Assembly (NCBI GenBank): GCA_001899205.1 | Contig: MKVL01000025.1 | Span: 62,001 to 126,000 of the forward strand | Length of the DNA: 64,000 nucleotides | Source of the DNA: Mesorhizobium sp. 65-26 | GTDB taxonomy: Bacteria; Pseudomonadota; Alphaproteobacteria; Rhizobiales; Rhizobiaceae | Direction of reading: 5' to 3' | Program-made: the position numbers and the translations under genes | Shown here: in pieces, positions 34,507-41,664 of the stretch | Layout: each line of letters begins with the position of its first letter | How positions within the stretch are numbered: position 1 is the stretch's first letter | Notes under the pieces: model-generated | Databases searched by the model: none | What the model saw: only the letters and a program-made list of their open reading frames with translations | What the model was told of the DNA's origin: nothing

Positions 34507-35475
34507 ATGAGAAGATTGACAGGATTGCTCACCAGGGCAGCCTTCGCCCTCGGTCTGGCGGCTGCCGCCGCATCGATCGCAACGGCGCCGGCCCGCGCCG
34601 AGGACCCGTCCGTCTCGCTGATCCAGCTTCGCGCCTACATCATTGTTCCGGTCGGCCTCGACCAGGGCAAGTTCAAGGAAGCCGGCGTGGCGGTGGACCC
34701 CAAGATCGTCACCGACAATTTGCTCATCAACGAGGCGATGTCGGCCAACACCTCGGAGGTCGGCATCACGGGTGCGACCTACCAGGCCCTCGCAGCGCCG
34801 GACCTTCCTTATTCGATCATCGCGGTGGCCGAGCAGTCGCCGGAGGCGGTCGGCGTGATGACCGCTGCCGATTCCGAGATCAAGTCGCTGGCCGATCTGA
34901 AAGGCAAGACAATCGCGGGCGGCGACGGCGAGCCGATCGCCTATCTGCAGGAGGCGCTCGCCGATGTCGGCGTTCACAAGGGCGACTACAAATACGTCAA
35001 GATCGAAGCCAGCACCGGCGCAGCCGCGCTCGCCAGCAAGCAGATCGACGCATGGGTCAGCTACAATCCCTTCATCGCCGCCAATGTCTCGAAGGGGCTG
35101 GCCAAGGTCATCTTCACGCCATCGACCAAGTATTTCAACAACTTCGTCATCATCCTGGCGACCAAGAAGGCCATCGCCGAGAAGCCCGATGCCCTGGCCG
35201 CGTTCCTCAAGGGCTACGGCAAGTCGCTGGAATGGGTGCAGTCCAACAAGGACGCGGCCGTCCAGGCCTACTCCAAGGCGACGGGGCTTGAGCCTGACGT
35301 CGCCGCGGCCACCTTCGCCAAGCGCAATCAGCAGTTCAAGTCGCCCGATGCCTCCGTCGTCGCCGACTTCAGCCGCGAAGCACAACTCTATATCAAGTAC
35401 GGGCTGATCCCGGCCGAGCCGGACTGGTCCAAGGTCATGACGACGGAGATCTGGGACCGGGCGTTCAAGAAATAG
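34507..35475 (+). CDS. SsuA/TauA-type ABC importer substrate-binding protein
   Basis: A 322-residue periplasmic protein with a Sec signal (RAAFALGLAAAAASIATAPA, cleaved near ARAED). The mature chain has the nitrate/sulfonate/taurine-type fold: LIQLRAYIIVPVGLDQGKFK, EAMSANTSEVGITGATYQAL and LADLKGKTIAGGDGEP. Followed by a permease and an ATPase of the same family. Such importers take up sulfonates, thiamine precursors, aromatic acids or other small anions; its location before flavin monooxygenase genes favours an organosulfur or aromatic substrate. Lies 79 nt after the aldehyde dehydrogenase gene. Confidence 0.9.
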   Translation: MRRLTGLLTRAAFALGLAAAAASIATAPARAEDPSVSLIQLRAYIIVPVGLDQGKFKEAGVAVDPKIVTDNLLINEAMSANTSEVGITGATYQALAAPDLPYSIIAVAEQSPEAVGVMTAADSEIKSLADLKGKTIAGGDGEPIAYLQEALADVGVHKGDYKYVKIEASTGAAALASKQIDAWVSYNPFIAANVSKGLAKVIFTPSTKYFNNFVIILATKKAIAEKPDALAAFLKGYGKSLEWVQSNKDAAVQAYSKATGLEPDVAAATFAKRNQQFKSPDASVVADFSREAQLYIKYGLIPAEPDWSKVMTTEIWDRAFKK

Positions 35476-35511
35476 CAGCAACCCAGCCCGCAACCAGAGT
35501 GATGGTGTGAC

Positions 35512-36363
35512 ATGCCAGACGGCCGGTCGAAACAAGATGAGGCGCCGCCACTCGATGCGCCGGAGCCTGCAGGCTCCGGCGCGCGCGGCGGCCTGCTCCG
35601 GGCAATGGAGCGTCACCTTGCCGGCTTCCTGCTGCCGCTGCTGGTCGTCATCATCTGGGAGATCGCGGCACGCGCCGGCGCTGTCAACACCTTGCTGTTG
35701 CCACCGCCGTCGCGTGTCCTCCTCACCCTGGGACAGGCTGCTATCGACGGATCGTTGTGGGTCAATCTCGGCTACAGCGTCCGGCGATGGATCATCGGCT
35801 TCGCCTTTGGCGGCGGCGTCGGGCTGCTGCTGGGCGCCCTGAACGGCCTTTCGTTGCGCAGCGAAAACTTCACCGACACCACGGTGCAGATGCTGCGCAC
35901 CGTTCCGTTCATGGGGCTCACCCCGCTGCTCGTCATGTGGTTCGGGCTGGGTGAAACGCCAAAGGTGATCCTGATCGCCGTCGCCAGCTTCTTTCCCGTC
36001 TATGTCAACACGCTGGCCGGCGTGCGCAATGTCAACAAGGGGCTGGTGGAGGTCGGGCAGTCCTTCCAGCTTTCGCAGGCCGAGCTGCTCTACCGGGTGA
36101 TCCTGCCGGCGGCCTTGCCGGAAATCCTGACCGGCATCCGCTATTCGCTTGGAATAGCCTGGCTGGCGCTGGTCATCGCCGAGCTGATGGCGGCCGAAAG
36201 CGGCATCGGCTTCTGGCTGATGCAGGGGCGCGAGGCCGTGCGGGTCGACATCGTGCTCGCCAGCCTTGTCGTGTTCTCGGTGGCGGGAAAATTCATGGAC
36301 GCGGCCCTGCGGCTTGTCGAACGGCGCGTCCTCCACTGGCGCAATGCATTCTCGGGTTCCTGA
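35512..36363 (+). CDS. SsuC/TauC-type ABC importer permease
   Basis: A 283-residue permease with a hydrophilic 35-residue N-terminus, then six helices beginning LAGFLLPLLVVIIWEIAARA. The pattern VNTLLLPPPSRVLLTL and the coupling loop EVGQSFQLSQAELLYRVILP are typical of the family. It lies between the binding protein and ATPase genes; the ATPase start follows its stop by one base. Confidence 0.9.
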   Translation: MPDGRSKQDEAPPLDAPEPAGSGARGGLLRAMERHLAGFLLPLLVVIIWEIAARAGAVNTLLLPPPSRVLLTLGQAAIDGSLWVNLGYSVRRWIIGFAFGGGVGLLLGALNGLSLRSENFTDTTVQMLRTVPFMGLTPLLVMWFGLGETPKVILIAVASFFPVYVNTLAGVRNVNKGLVEVGQSFQLSQAELLYRVILPAALPEILTGIRYSLGIAWLALVIAELMAAESGIGFWLMQGREAVRVDIVLASLVVFSVAGKFMDAALRLVERRVLHWRNAFSGS

Positions 36364-36364
36364 C

Positions 36365-37105
36365 ATGAGCCAGTTCGTATCGGTGCGCCATGTCGGCCGT
36401 TCCTTCGCGTCGCGCGGCAAGAGCGTCACGGCGCTGAGCGACGTCAACCTCGACATCAAGTCGGGAGAATTCGTCGTCCTGGTCGGGCCTTCCGGCTGCG
36501 GCAAGTCCACGCTGCTGCGCAGCATATCGGGCCTGGATCTCGGCTACAGTGGCGAAATCCTGGTGGGTGGCCAGCCGGTGCGCGGTCCCGACCGCTCGCG
36601 CGGACTGGTCTTCCAGGAAGCCAGGCTGCTGCCCTGGCTCACCGCCGGCGCCAACATCGCCTTCGGCATGAAGGCCGGCGCGCGCGAGAAGCGGGAGCGC
36701 GTGCGCGAACTGCTCGACCTCGTCGGCCTTGCCGGGTTCGAGGATGCCTATCCGCATCAGCTTTCCGGCGGCATGGCCCAGCGCGTCGCCATCGCTCGCG
36801 CGCTCGCGCCGCGGCCGAGCATCCTGTTGATGGACGAGCCGTTCGGGGCGCTCGATGCCTTCACGCGCATCAAGCTTCAGGATGCTGTGCGCGACATCTG
36901 GCGCTCGCAGGGCGTGACGACGGTCTTCGTCACCCATGACATCGACGAATCCCTCGTGCTGGGACAGCGCGTGGTCATCATGTCGGCCCGGCCCGGCCGC
37001 ATCTCGGAGATACTGGACGTCGATCTTCCCTATCCGCGCGACCGCGTGTCGGAAGATTTCGCGAAATACCGCAATCGCCTGCTCAACAGCTTCGGCCTGC
37101 ACTGA
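36365..37105 (+). CDS. SsuB/TauB-type ABC importer ATPase
   Basis: A 246-residue ATPase with Walker A VGPSGCGKSTLLRSISG, Q-loop RGLVFQEARLLPWLTA, signature LSGGMAQRVAIARAL and Walker B SILLMDEPFGALDAFT. The PWLTA after the Q-loop is a mark of the SsuB/TauB group. ATG at 36365 follows the permease stop directly. It completes the three-gene importer and precedes the flavin monooxygenase by 22 nt, which ties uptake to oxidation of the imported compound. Confidence 0.92.
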   Translation: MSQFVSVRHVGRSFASRGKSVTALSDVNLDIKSGEFVVLVGPSGCGKSTLLRSISGLDLGYSGEILVGGQPVRGPDRSRGLVFQEARLLPWLTAGANIAFGMKAGAREKRERVRELLDLVGLAGFEDAYPHQLSGGMAQRVAIARALAPRPSILLMDEPFGALDAFTRIKLQDAVRDIWRSQGVTTVFVTHDIDESLVLGQRVVIMSARPGRISEILDVDLPYPRDRVSEDFAKYRNRLLNSFGLH

Positions 37106-37127
37106 CCGTCGGCCGTGGGAGACCTTC

Positions 37128-38444
37128 ATGACGAATAAGTTTCACCTGGCCTACTTCCTCACCGACTCCCATGCCCAGGCATGGGGCACGGCCTGGGGCG
37201 GCAATATCGGCCGGGACTGGGCGTTGCCGGACCTCTACGTCGCCGCCGCCCGCGAGCTGGAGCGCGCCTGCTTCGACTATGTGCTGATCGAGGACAATGT
37301 CTTCGTCGCCGATGCCTATGGCGGCTCGATGGACGTCTATCTCAGGAACGGCCTGTCCGTGCCACGGCGCGATCCCCTCATGGTCGCCCCCTACATGCTT
37401 CAGGCCACGCGCCACATCGGCATCGTGCCCACCATCTCCACCTTCGCCTACCATCCCTACCAACTGGCCCGATTGGTCGGTTCGCTCGACCAGCTCTCGC
37501 AGGGCAGGGCAGGCTGGAACGTCGTCACCGGCTCCTCGCAACGGGCCCTGCAGAACTTCGGCCACAGCGGCATGGAGGAGCACGACAAGCGCTACGACAT
37601 CGCCGACGAGTTCGTCGCCGCGGCCAACGCGCTGTGGGATTCGTGGGACGTCGACGCGGTCGTCGCCGATCGCCGCGGTGGCGTTCTGGTCGACCCGGCC
37701 AAGGTGCGCGTCCCCGACTACAAGGGCGAGCACTATTCGACGCGCGGACCGCTCAACTCCGGGCCCTCGCCCCAGGGCCGCCCGGTGATGGCGCAGGCGG
37801 GCAGCTCGGGCCGCGGACGCGTGTTCGCCGCCCGCCACGCCGACACCATCGTCGTCAAGGCCAAGACGCTGGATTACGCCAGGCAGTACCGCAAGGAAGT
37901 GCGCGAACTGGCGGCGAGCGAGGGGCGCGATCCCGATTCCATCAAGCTGCTGCTGATGATCGCGCCGATCATCGGCGCCACGCGCGAGGAGGCGGAGTTG
38001 AAGCGGCAGAAGCGCGACGCCGACGACCTGGCTGCCGCCGAGCTGACCCTGGCCAAGGTCTCCAAGATCGTCGACATCGATTTCAGCCGTTTCCCGCTCG
38101 ACGAGCCGCTCGACCCCACCGGCCTGAAGACCGAGGGGACGCGGTCCGTGCTGGCCGACTTCATCGCCCGTAACGCCGGACGCACGCTGCGCCAGGCAGG
38201 CGCCATCGCCCTGGCGTACAATCCCGACAACACCAATCTGGCCGGCACGGCCGAGGATGTCGCGGCCGAGATGGTGGAGATCATGCAGCATGTCGGCGGC
38301 GACGGCTTCCTGATCACCGGCCAGACCACTCGCCACTTCCTGGCCGAGGTGGCGGACGGGCTGGTTCCCGCCCTGCAGGACAGGGGCGTGGTTCGCGACC
38401 GCTACCGCGCTGGTATGCTGCGCGAGAACCTGATGGAATTCTAG
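37128..38444 (+). CDS. FMN-dependent monooxygenase, NtaA/SnaA/DszA family
   Basis: A 438-residue bacterial-luciferase-fold oxygenase that uses reduced FMN from a separate reductase. Family marks are FHLAYFLTDSHAQAW at the N-terminus, PYMLQATRHIGIVPTISTF, QLSQGRAGWNVVTGSSQRAL (about 125-144), and RPVMAQAGSSGRGRVFAARH. Members attack nitrilotriacetate, EDTA, dibenzothiophene sulfone and dimethyl sulfide. The preceding importer and the two following flavin reductases give a full uptake and oxidation unit. Substrate is inferred only as a sulfur- or nitrogen-containing organic compound. Confidence 0.9.
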   Translation: MTNKFHLAYFLTDSHAQAWGTAWGGNIGRDWALPDLYVAAARELERACFDYVLIEDNVFVADAYGGSMDVYLRNGLSVPRRDPLMVAPYMLQATRHIGIVPTISTFAYHPYQLARLVGSLDQLSQGRAGWNVVTGSSQRALQNFGHSGMEEHDKRYDIADEFVAAANALWDSWDVDAVVADRRGGVLVDPAKVRVPDYKGEHYSTRGPLNSGPSPQGRPVMAQAGSSGRGRVFAARHADTIVVKAKTLDYARQYRKEVRELAASEGRDPDSIKLLLMIAPIIGATREEAELKRQKRDADDLAAAELTLAKVSKIVDIDFSRFPLDEPLDPTGLKTEGTRSVLADFIARNAGRTLRQAGAIALAYNPDNTNLAGTAEDVAAEMVEIMQHVGGDGFLITGQTTRHFLAEVADGLVPALQDRGVVRDRYRAGMLRENLMEF

Positions 38445-38456
38445 AAAGGCTAGCAA

Positions 38457-38966
38457 ATGGCACGCACGGTTATCGTCGTAGGCAATCCCAAGCCGGCCTC
38501 GCGCACGCTCGACGCGGCGCGGCTGCTGGCCGTCGGGCTCACCGGCCGGCAGCCCGACCTCGAACTGGACCTTGCCGCGCTCGGGCCGGCGCTGCTCGAC
38601 TGGAATGCGGAAGCGGTCAAGACGGCGGTCGCCGATGTCGCGGCCTGCGACCTCGCCATCATCGCCAGCCCGACGTTCAAGGCGACCTACACCGGCCTCC
38701 TGAAGCTGTTCCTGGATCGCTTCTCCGGGCAGACCGGCATGCGCGGGGTTGTCGCCGTGCCCTTGATGCTGGGCGCGAGCGAGCGTCACGCGCTGGCGGT
38801 GGAGACGCATCTCAAGCCCGTCCTGGCCGAGATCGGCGCGAGCTGCCCGACGGCCGGACTGTACCTGAACGACAAGACCTATGCGGAAGGGCCGGAGTTG
38901 CCGCAGTTCGTCGAGGTCTGGAAGCCGGTGGTGCAAGCTCTCGCGGGCCGGATCCGAGCGTCATGA
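38457..38966 (+). CDS. NAD(P)H-dependent FMN reductase (SsuE/MsuE-like)
   Basis: A 169-residue flavodoxin-fold reductase: TVIVVGNPKPASRTLDAARL binds the FMN phosphate, and ASPTFKATYTGLLKLFLDRF is the family motif at about residues 78-97. It supplies reduced FMN to the monooxygenase encoded 12 nt upstream. It overlaps the following flavin reductase gene by 4 nt (ATGA), so the two reductases are made together, which is redundant unless they serve different oxygenases. Confidence 0.9.
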   Translation: MARTVIVVGNPKPASRTLDAARLLAVGLTGRQPDLELDLAALGPALLDWNAEAVKTAVADVAACDLAIIASPTFKATYTGLLKLFLDRFSGQTGMRGVVAVPLMLGASERHALAVETHLKPVLAEIGASCPTAGLYLNDKTYAEGPELPQFVEVWKPVVQALAGRIRAS

Positions 38967-40117
38967 ACGCTGTCATCAACCCGCTGGATTATCGCCGCGT
39001 CCTGGGCAATTTCCCCACTGGCGTCGTGGTCGTCACCGCTGCCCTCGACGAAGGTCCGGTGGGGATGGTCGTCGGGTCTTTCACGTCTGTGTCGCTGGAC
39101 CCTCCGCTCGTCGCCTTCCTGCCGATGAAATCGTCGTCGTCGTTCCAGAAACTTTCGCGCTCCACAACGTTCTGCGTCAACTTCCTCGGCGCCCATCAGG
39201 AAGCGCTCTGTCGTACCTTCGCGTCCAAGGCATCCGACAAGTTCGCCGGACTGGACTGGCTGCGCGCGCCCTCCGGGTCGCCGATCCTTCCGGGCGTGAC
39301 CGGCTGGGTCGATTGCGCGCTCGACACCGTGCACGACGCGGGCGACCATGTGATCGTCGTCGGCCGTGTCACCGCTCTGTCCACCGGCAACGACATCGCG
39401 CCGCTGCTGTTCTTTCGCGGCGGCTATGGCAGGTTCAGCACGTCCTCGCTGGTGGCGGGCAATGAACCGGACCTGCTCACCCATCTGAAACTTGCCGACG
39501 TCGCCCGTCCCTTCATCGAGGAACTGGCTGGCAAGCTTGACCTCGTCGCCACCGTCACGGTGCGCTCGGGCAGGGAGATCGTCCTGCTGGCCAGCGCCGG
39601 GCAGGCGACGGTTTCCAGGTTGGGGGAGCGCGTGCCCTTCGCACCGCCGCTGGGCGCTGTCCACGCCGCCTGGGAGACGCCCGATGTCGTCGCCTTATGG
39701 ATTGCCAATCTGGGTGCGGATGCGATGCCTGCAGACCAAACCTTTGCGGAAACGCTCGAACGGGTGCGCCGGCGCGGCTGGTCGATCGGCGTCGACGGCC
39801 CGAGGCATCGCAAGCTGCAGGCGGAAATGGCGAAGGCGCTGAGTGCCGGCCATTCGCCCGAGACGGTCGAGACTCTCAGGAGAACGGTTGCCGAGACGGC
39901 CATGACGCATGATCCGGAGGTGCTCGCCGGTGCCGACGGCCTGATCCCCGTGGGCGTCATCAGCGCTCCCGTCAGAACGCCGTCCGGCCATGCCGCCTTC
40001 GGGATCAGCCTGACCGGCTTCGACCGCAACCTCGATCGAAGCAGTTTCGACGGGGTCGTATCGGCGCTGCTCTCGACCTGCGGCGACACCGCCCGGGCGA
40101 TCGCGCGGTATTTCTAG
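38963..40117 (+). CDS. Flavin reductase domain fused to an IclR-type effector-binding domain
   Basis: A 384-residue two-domain protein. Residues 1 to about 165 are a flavin reductase of the HpaC/NtaB type (YRRVLGNFPTGVVVVTA, SFTSVSLDPPLVAFLP, FCVNFLGAHQEALC). Residues about 170-384 resemble the ligand-binding domain of IclR regulators (DLVATVTVRSGREIVLLASA, RRRGWSIGVDG, ISLTGFDRNLD), but no winged-helix DNA-binding part is present. A ligand bound to the C-terminal half could gate flavin reduction. It overlaps the FMN reductase gene by 4 nt and ends at a terminator shared with the convergent gene. Confidence 0.85.
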   Translation: MNAVINPLDYRRVLGNFPTGVVVVTAALDEGPVGMVVGSFTSVSLDPPLVAFLPMKSSSSFQKLSRSTTFCVNFLGAHQEALCRTFASKASDKFAGLDWLRAPSGSPILPGVTGWVDCALDTVHDAGDHVIVVGRVTALSTGNDIAPLLFFRGGYGRFSTSSLVAGNEPDLLTHLKLADVARPFIEELAGKLDLVATVTVRSGREIVLLASAGQATVSRLGERVPFAPPLGAVHAAWETPDVVALWIANLGADAMPADQTFAETLERVRRRGWSIGVDGPRHRKLQAEMAKALSAGHSPETVETLRRTVAETAMTHDPEVLAGADGLIPVGVISAPVRTPSGHAAFGISLTGFDRNLDRSSFDGVVSALLSTCGDTARAIARYF

Positions 40118-40131
40118 CCCGTGGCCCAGGT

Positions 40132-40168
40132 CATGATCACGAGAAGTTGCGGACTTTTCGAGATCATG
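40132..40168. repeat. RIME-like short palindrome, diverged
   Basis: CATGATC (40132-40138) and GATCATG (40162-40168) frame an inner near-palindrome CGAGAAGT TGCGG ACTTTTCG. It resembles the common rhizobial repeat with core AAAAGTTGCAGACTTTTC. Located between convergent genes just before the terminator. Confidence 0.6.
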
Positions 40169-40201
40169 CTTCAAAAACAAGATCTTGGAGCCCGGCATGA
40201 A

Positions 40202-40229
40202 AAGGCCGCTCATGTTTCTGAGCGGCCTT
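40202..40229. terminator. Bidirectional terminator between convergent operons
   Basis: AAGGCCGCTCA (40202-40212), loop TGTTTC, TGAGCGGCCTT (40219-40229): a perfect 11-bp stem. AAAA flanks it on the left, giving a U-tract for the minus-strand transcript; CTT-rich sequence follows on the other side. It separates the flavin reductase gene from the minus-strand oxygenase gene. Confidence 0.85.
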
Positions 40230-40263
40230 GGCGTTGCGCTGGAGCCAGACGGAGCGCCGCTCT

Positions 40264-41517
40264 TTATTTGAGGTGGCCTTCGCCCTTCAGATATTCGAGG
40301 GCGATCCCGGCTGCCCGGAAATCAAGCTGGTCGCGGCGGCTTCTGAGCGTCGTGACGTCGCGAAGATAGCGCTGCAGCTTCTGCCCGTTGCGTGACGCCG
40401 ATGAGCTGGCGGTCCTGAGCAGTGATTCCACGATGTCGAACACCAGTTTCTCGACCATGTGGTACATGCCGTCCAGGCGCACGCCGACCTCGTTGGTGAA
40501 GGGGGCAATCTTCTTCACCGAACGCTCCGCCGTCTCCATGTAGATCTGCGCGCCACGGATCGCGGCCGAGCGGGCCGTGTCGGCCGTCACCACGGCAAGA
40601 CCGAGCGTGCGCTGGTAGTCGGGCACGTCGAGGCGCAGCGTCCCGGTCAGGCCAGCTGTCTTGGTCTTCATGATGTGAACATATTCGTCGATGGCGGCCT
40701 GCGCCGTACCGACCGCCATGGCCGCCAGGCTGCCCTCGGCGAAGGCATTGAACAGGCCGCCATAGAGCGGGCTGCCATTGTGAAGCGCGGTGCCGGGCGT
40801 GTCGCCGAACAGCGTCGAGGCGCGGTTCATCTTGATCGTCATGTGGTCCGGCACGAAGACGTCGGTCAGCACCACGCCGTTGGAGCCGCTGCCGCGCATG
40901 CCCAGCATGTCGCCCCAGTCCTCCAGGACCTCGAAGCTTCCCTTCGGCACGATCACGGTCAGCGTCGGGGAAACCCAGCTGTTGCCATGCCGGTCGGTCT
41001 TGCCTTCGTCGTTGGGCATCGACATGCCGCCCATGAAGTAATCCGCGTGCGGCGCTCCCGAACAGAAGGACCACTTGCCGCTGACCCTGTAGCCGCCGTC
41101 GACGCGCGTCGCGACGGCGTTCTGCGTATTGAAGCTCCATGGGGCGGAGAAGTCGGCACCTTTGCCGAAGATCTCGTCCTGGCCGGGCTTTTCCATGTAG
41201 GAGGCGACTTGCACGGCGTGGCCCGCGCCGAGCGCATACCACCAGCCAGTGGAAGGGCAGCCGCGGGCGATCTCCATGATCACCGCGTAGAAATCCGGAA
41301 GCGTCATCTCATAACCGCCATAGGCTTTCGGTGTGAGGATGCGGAAAAGCCCTGCCTCGCGGATGGCCTTCGCGGTCTCCGCGCTGGGGTAACCGCGTTC
41401 CTCGCAGGCGCCTTGCTGGTCGCGCAGCATGGAGCGGAACGCGCGCGCTCTTTCGACGAGCTCGGCGGGCGTTGGAATGTCGTTACCGGAATCGGACTTG
41501 GCGACGCTTTGCAGCAT
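40264..41517 (-). CDS. Acyl-CoA-dehydrogenase-fold flavin monooxygenase (group D, HpaB/HsaA/DszC-like)
   Basis: A 417-residue protein with the acyl-CoA dehydrogenase fold: EAGLFRILTPKAYGGYEMTL, IARGCPSTGWWYALGAGHAV and YRVSGKWSFCSGAPHADYF. These and the C-terminal RYLRDVTTLRSRRDQLDF match flavin-dependent monooxygenases of the HsaA, DszC and 4-hydroxyphenylacetate C2 type rather than true dehydrogenases; the canonical catalytic Glu motif of dehydrogenases (YEG) is not seen. It needs reduced flavin, which the neighbouring reductases can supply. It lies 147 nt downstream of the P450 gene on the same strand. Confidence 0.82.
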   Translation of the reverse strand: MLQSVAKSDSGNDIPTPAELVERARAFRSMLRDQQGACEERGYPSAETAKAIREAGLFRILTPKAYGGYEMTLPDFYAVIMEIARGCPSTGWWYALGAGHAVQVASYMEKPGQDEIFGKGADFSAPWSFNTQNAVATRVDGGYRVSGKWSFCSGAPHADYFMGGMSMPNDEGKTDRHGNSWVSPTLTVIVPKGSFEVLEDWGDMLGMRGSGSNGVVLTDVFVPDHMTIKMNRASTLFGDTPGTALHNGSPLYGGLFNAFAEGSLAAMAVGTAQAAIDEYVHIMKTKTAGLTGTLRLDVPDYQRTLGLAVVTADTARSAAIRGAQIYMETAERSVKKIAPFTNEVGVRLDGMYHMVEKLVFDIVESLLRTASSSASRNGQKLQRYLRDVTTLRSRRDQLDFRAAGIALEYLKGEGHLK

Positions 41518-41664
41518 GGTTCGTGATCTCGTCAGCGTTTTGGAAAGATTGGATTTTATCGTGCTTCAGCGTCGCTCCGCGGCCGTCCGGAAACCATACC
41601 CTCAACGTAGGACGATCCCGGGTCGGCCTGGCGCGAGGTCGGGAAGTAGGGCGCGAAGCCTGTT

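Noticed and set aside
34249-36525. Open frame of 758 codons on the minus strand
   Set aside because: Antisense to the aldehyde dehydrogenase and SsuABC-type genes; no recognisable protein.
34507-37105. Calling the importer a taurine or alkanesulfonate system
   Set aside because: The family also transports other small anions, and no SsuD or TauD gene follows; the substrate is left open.
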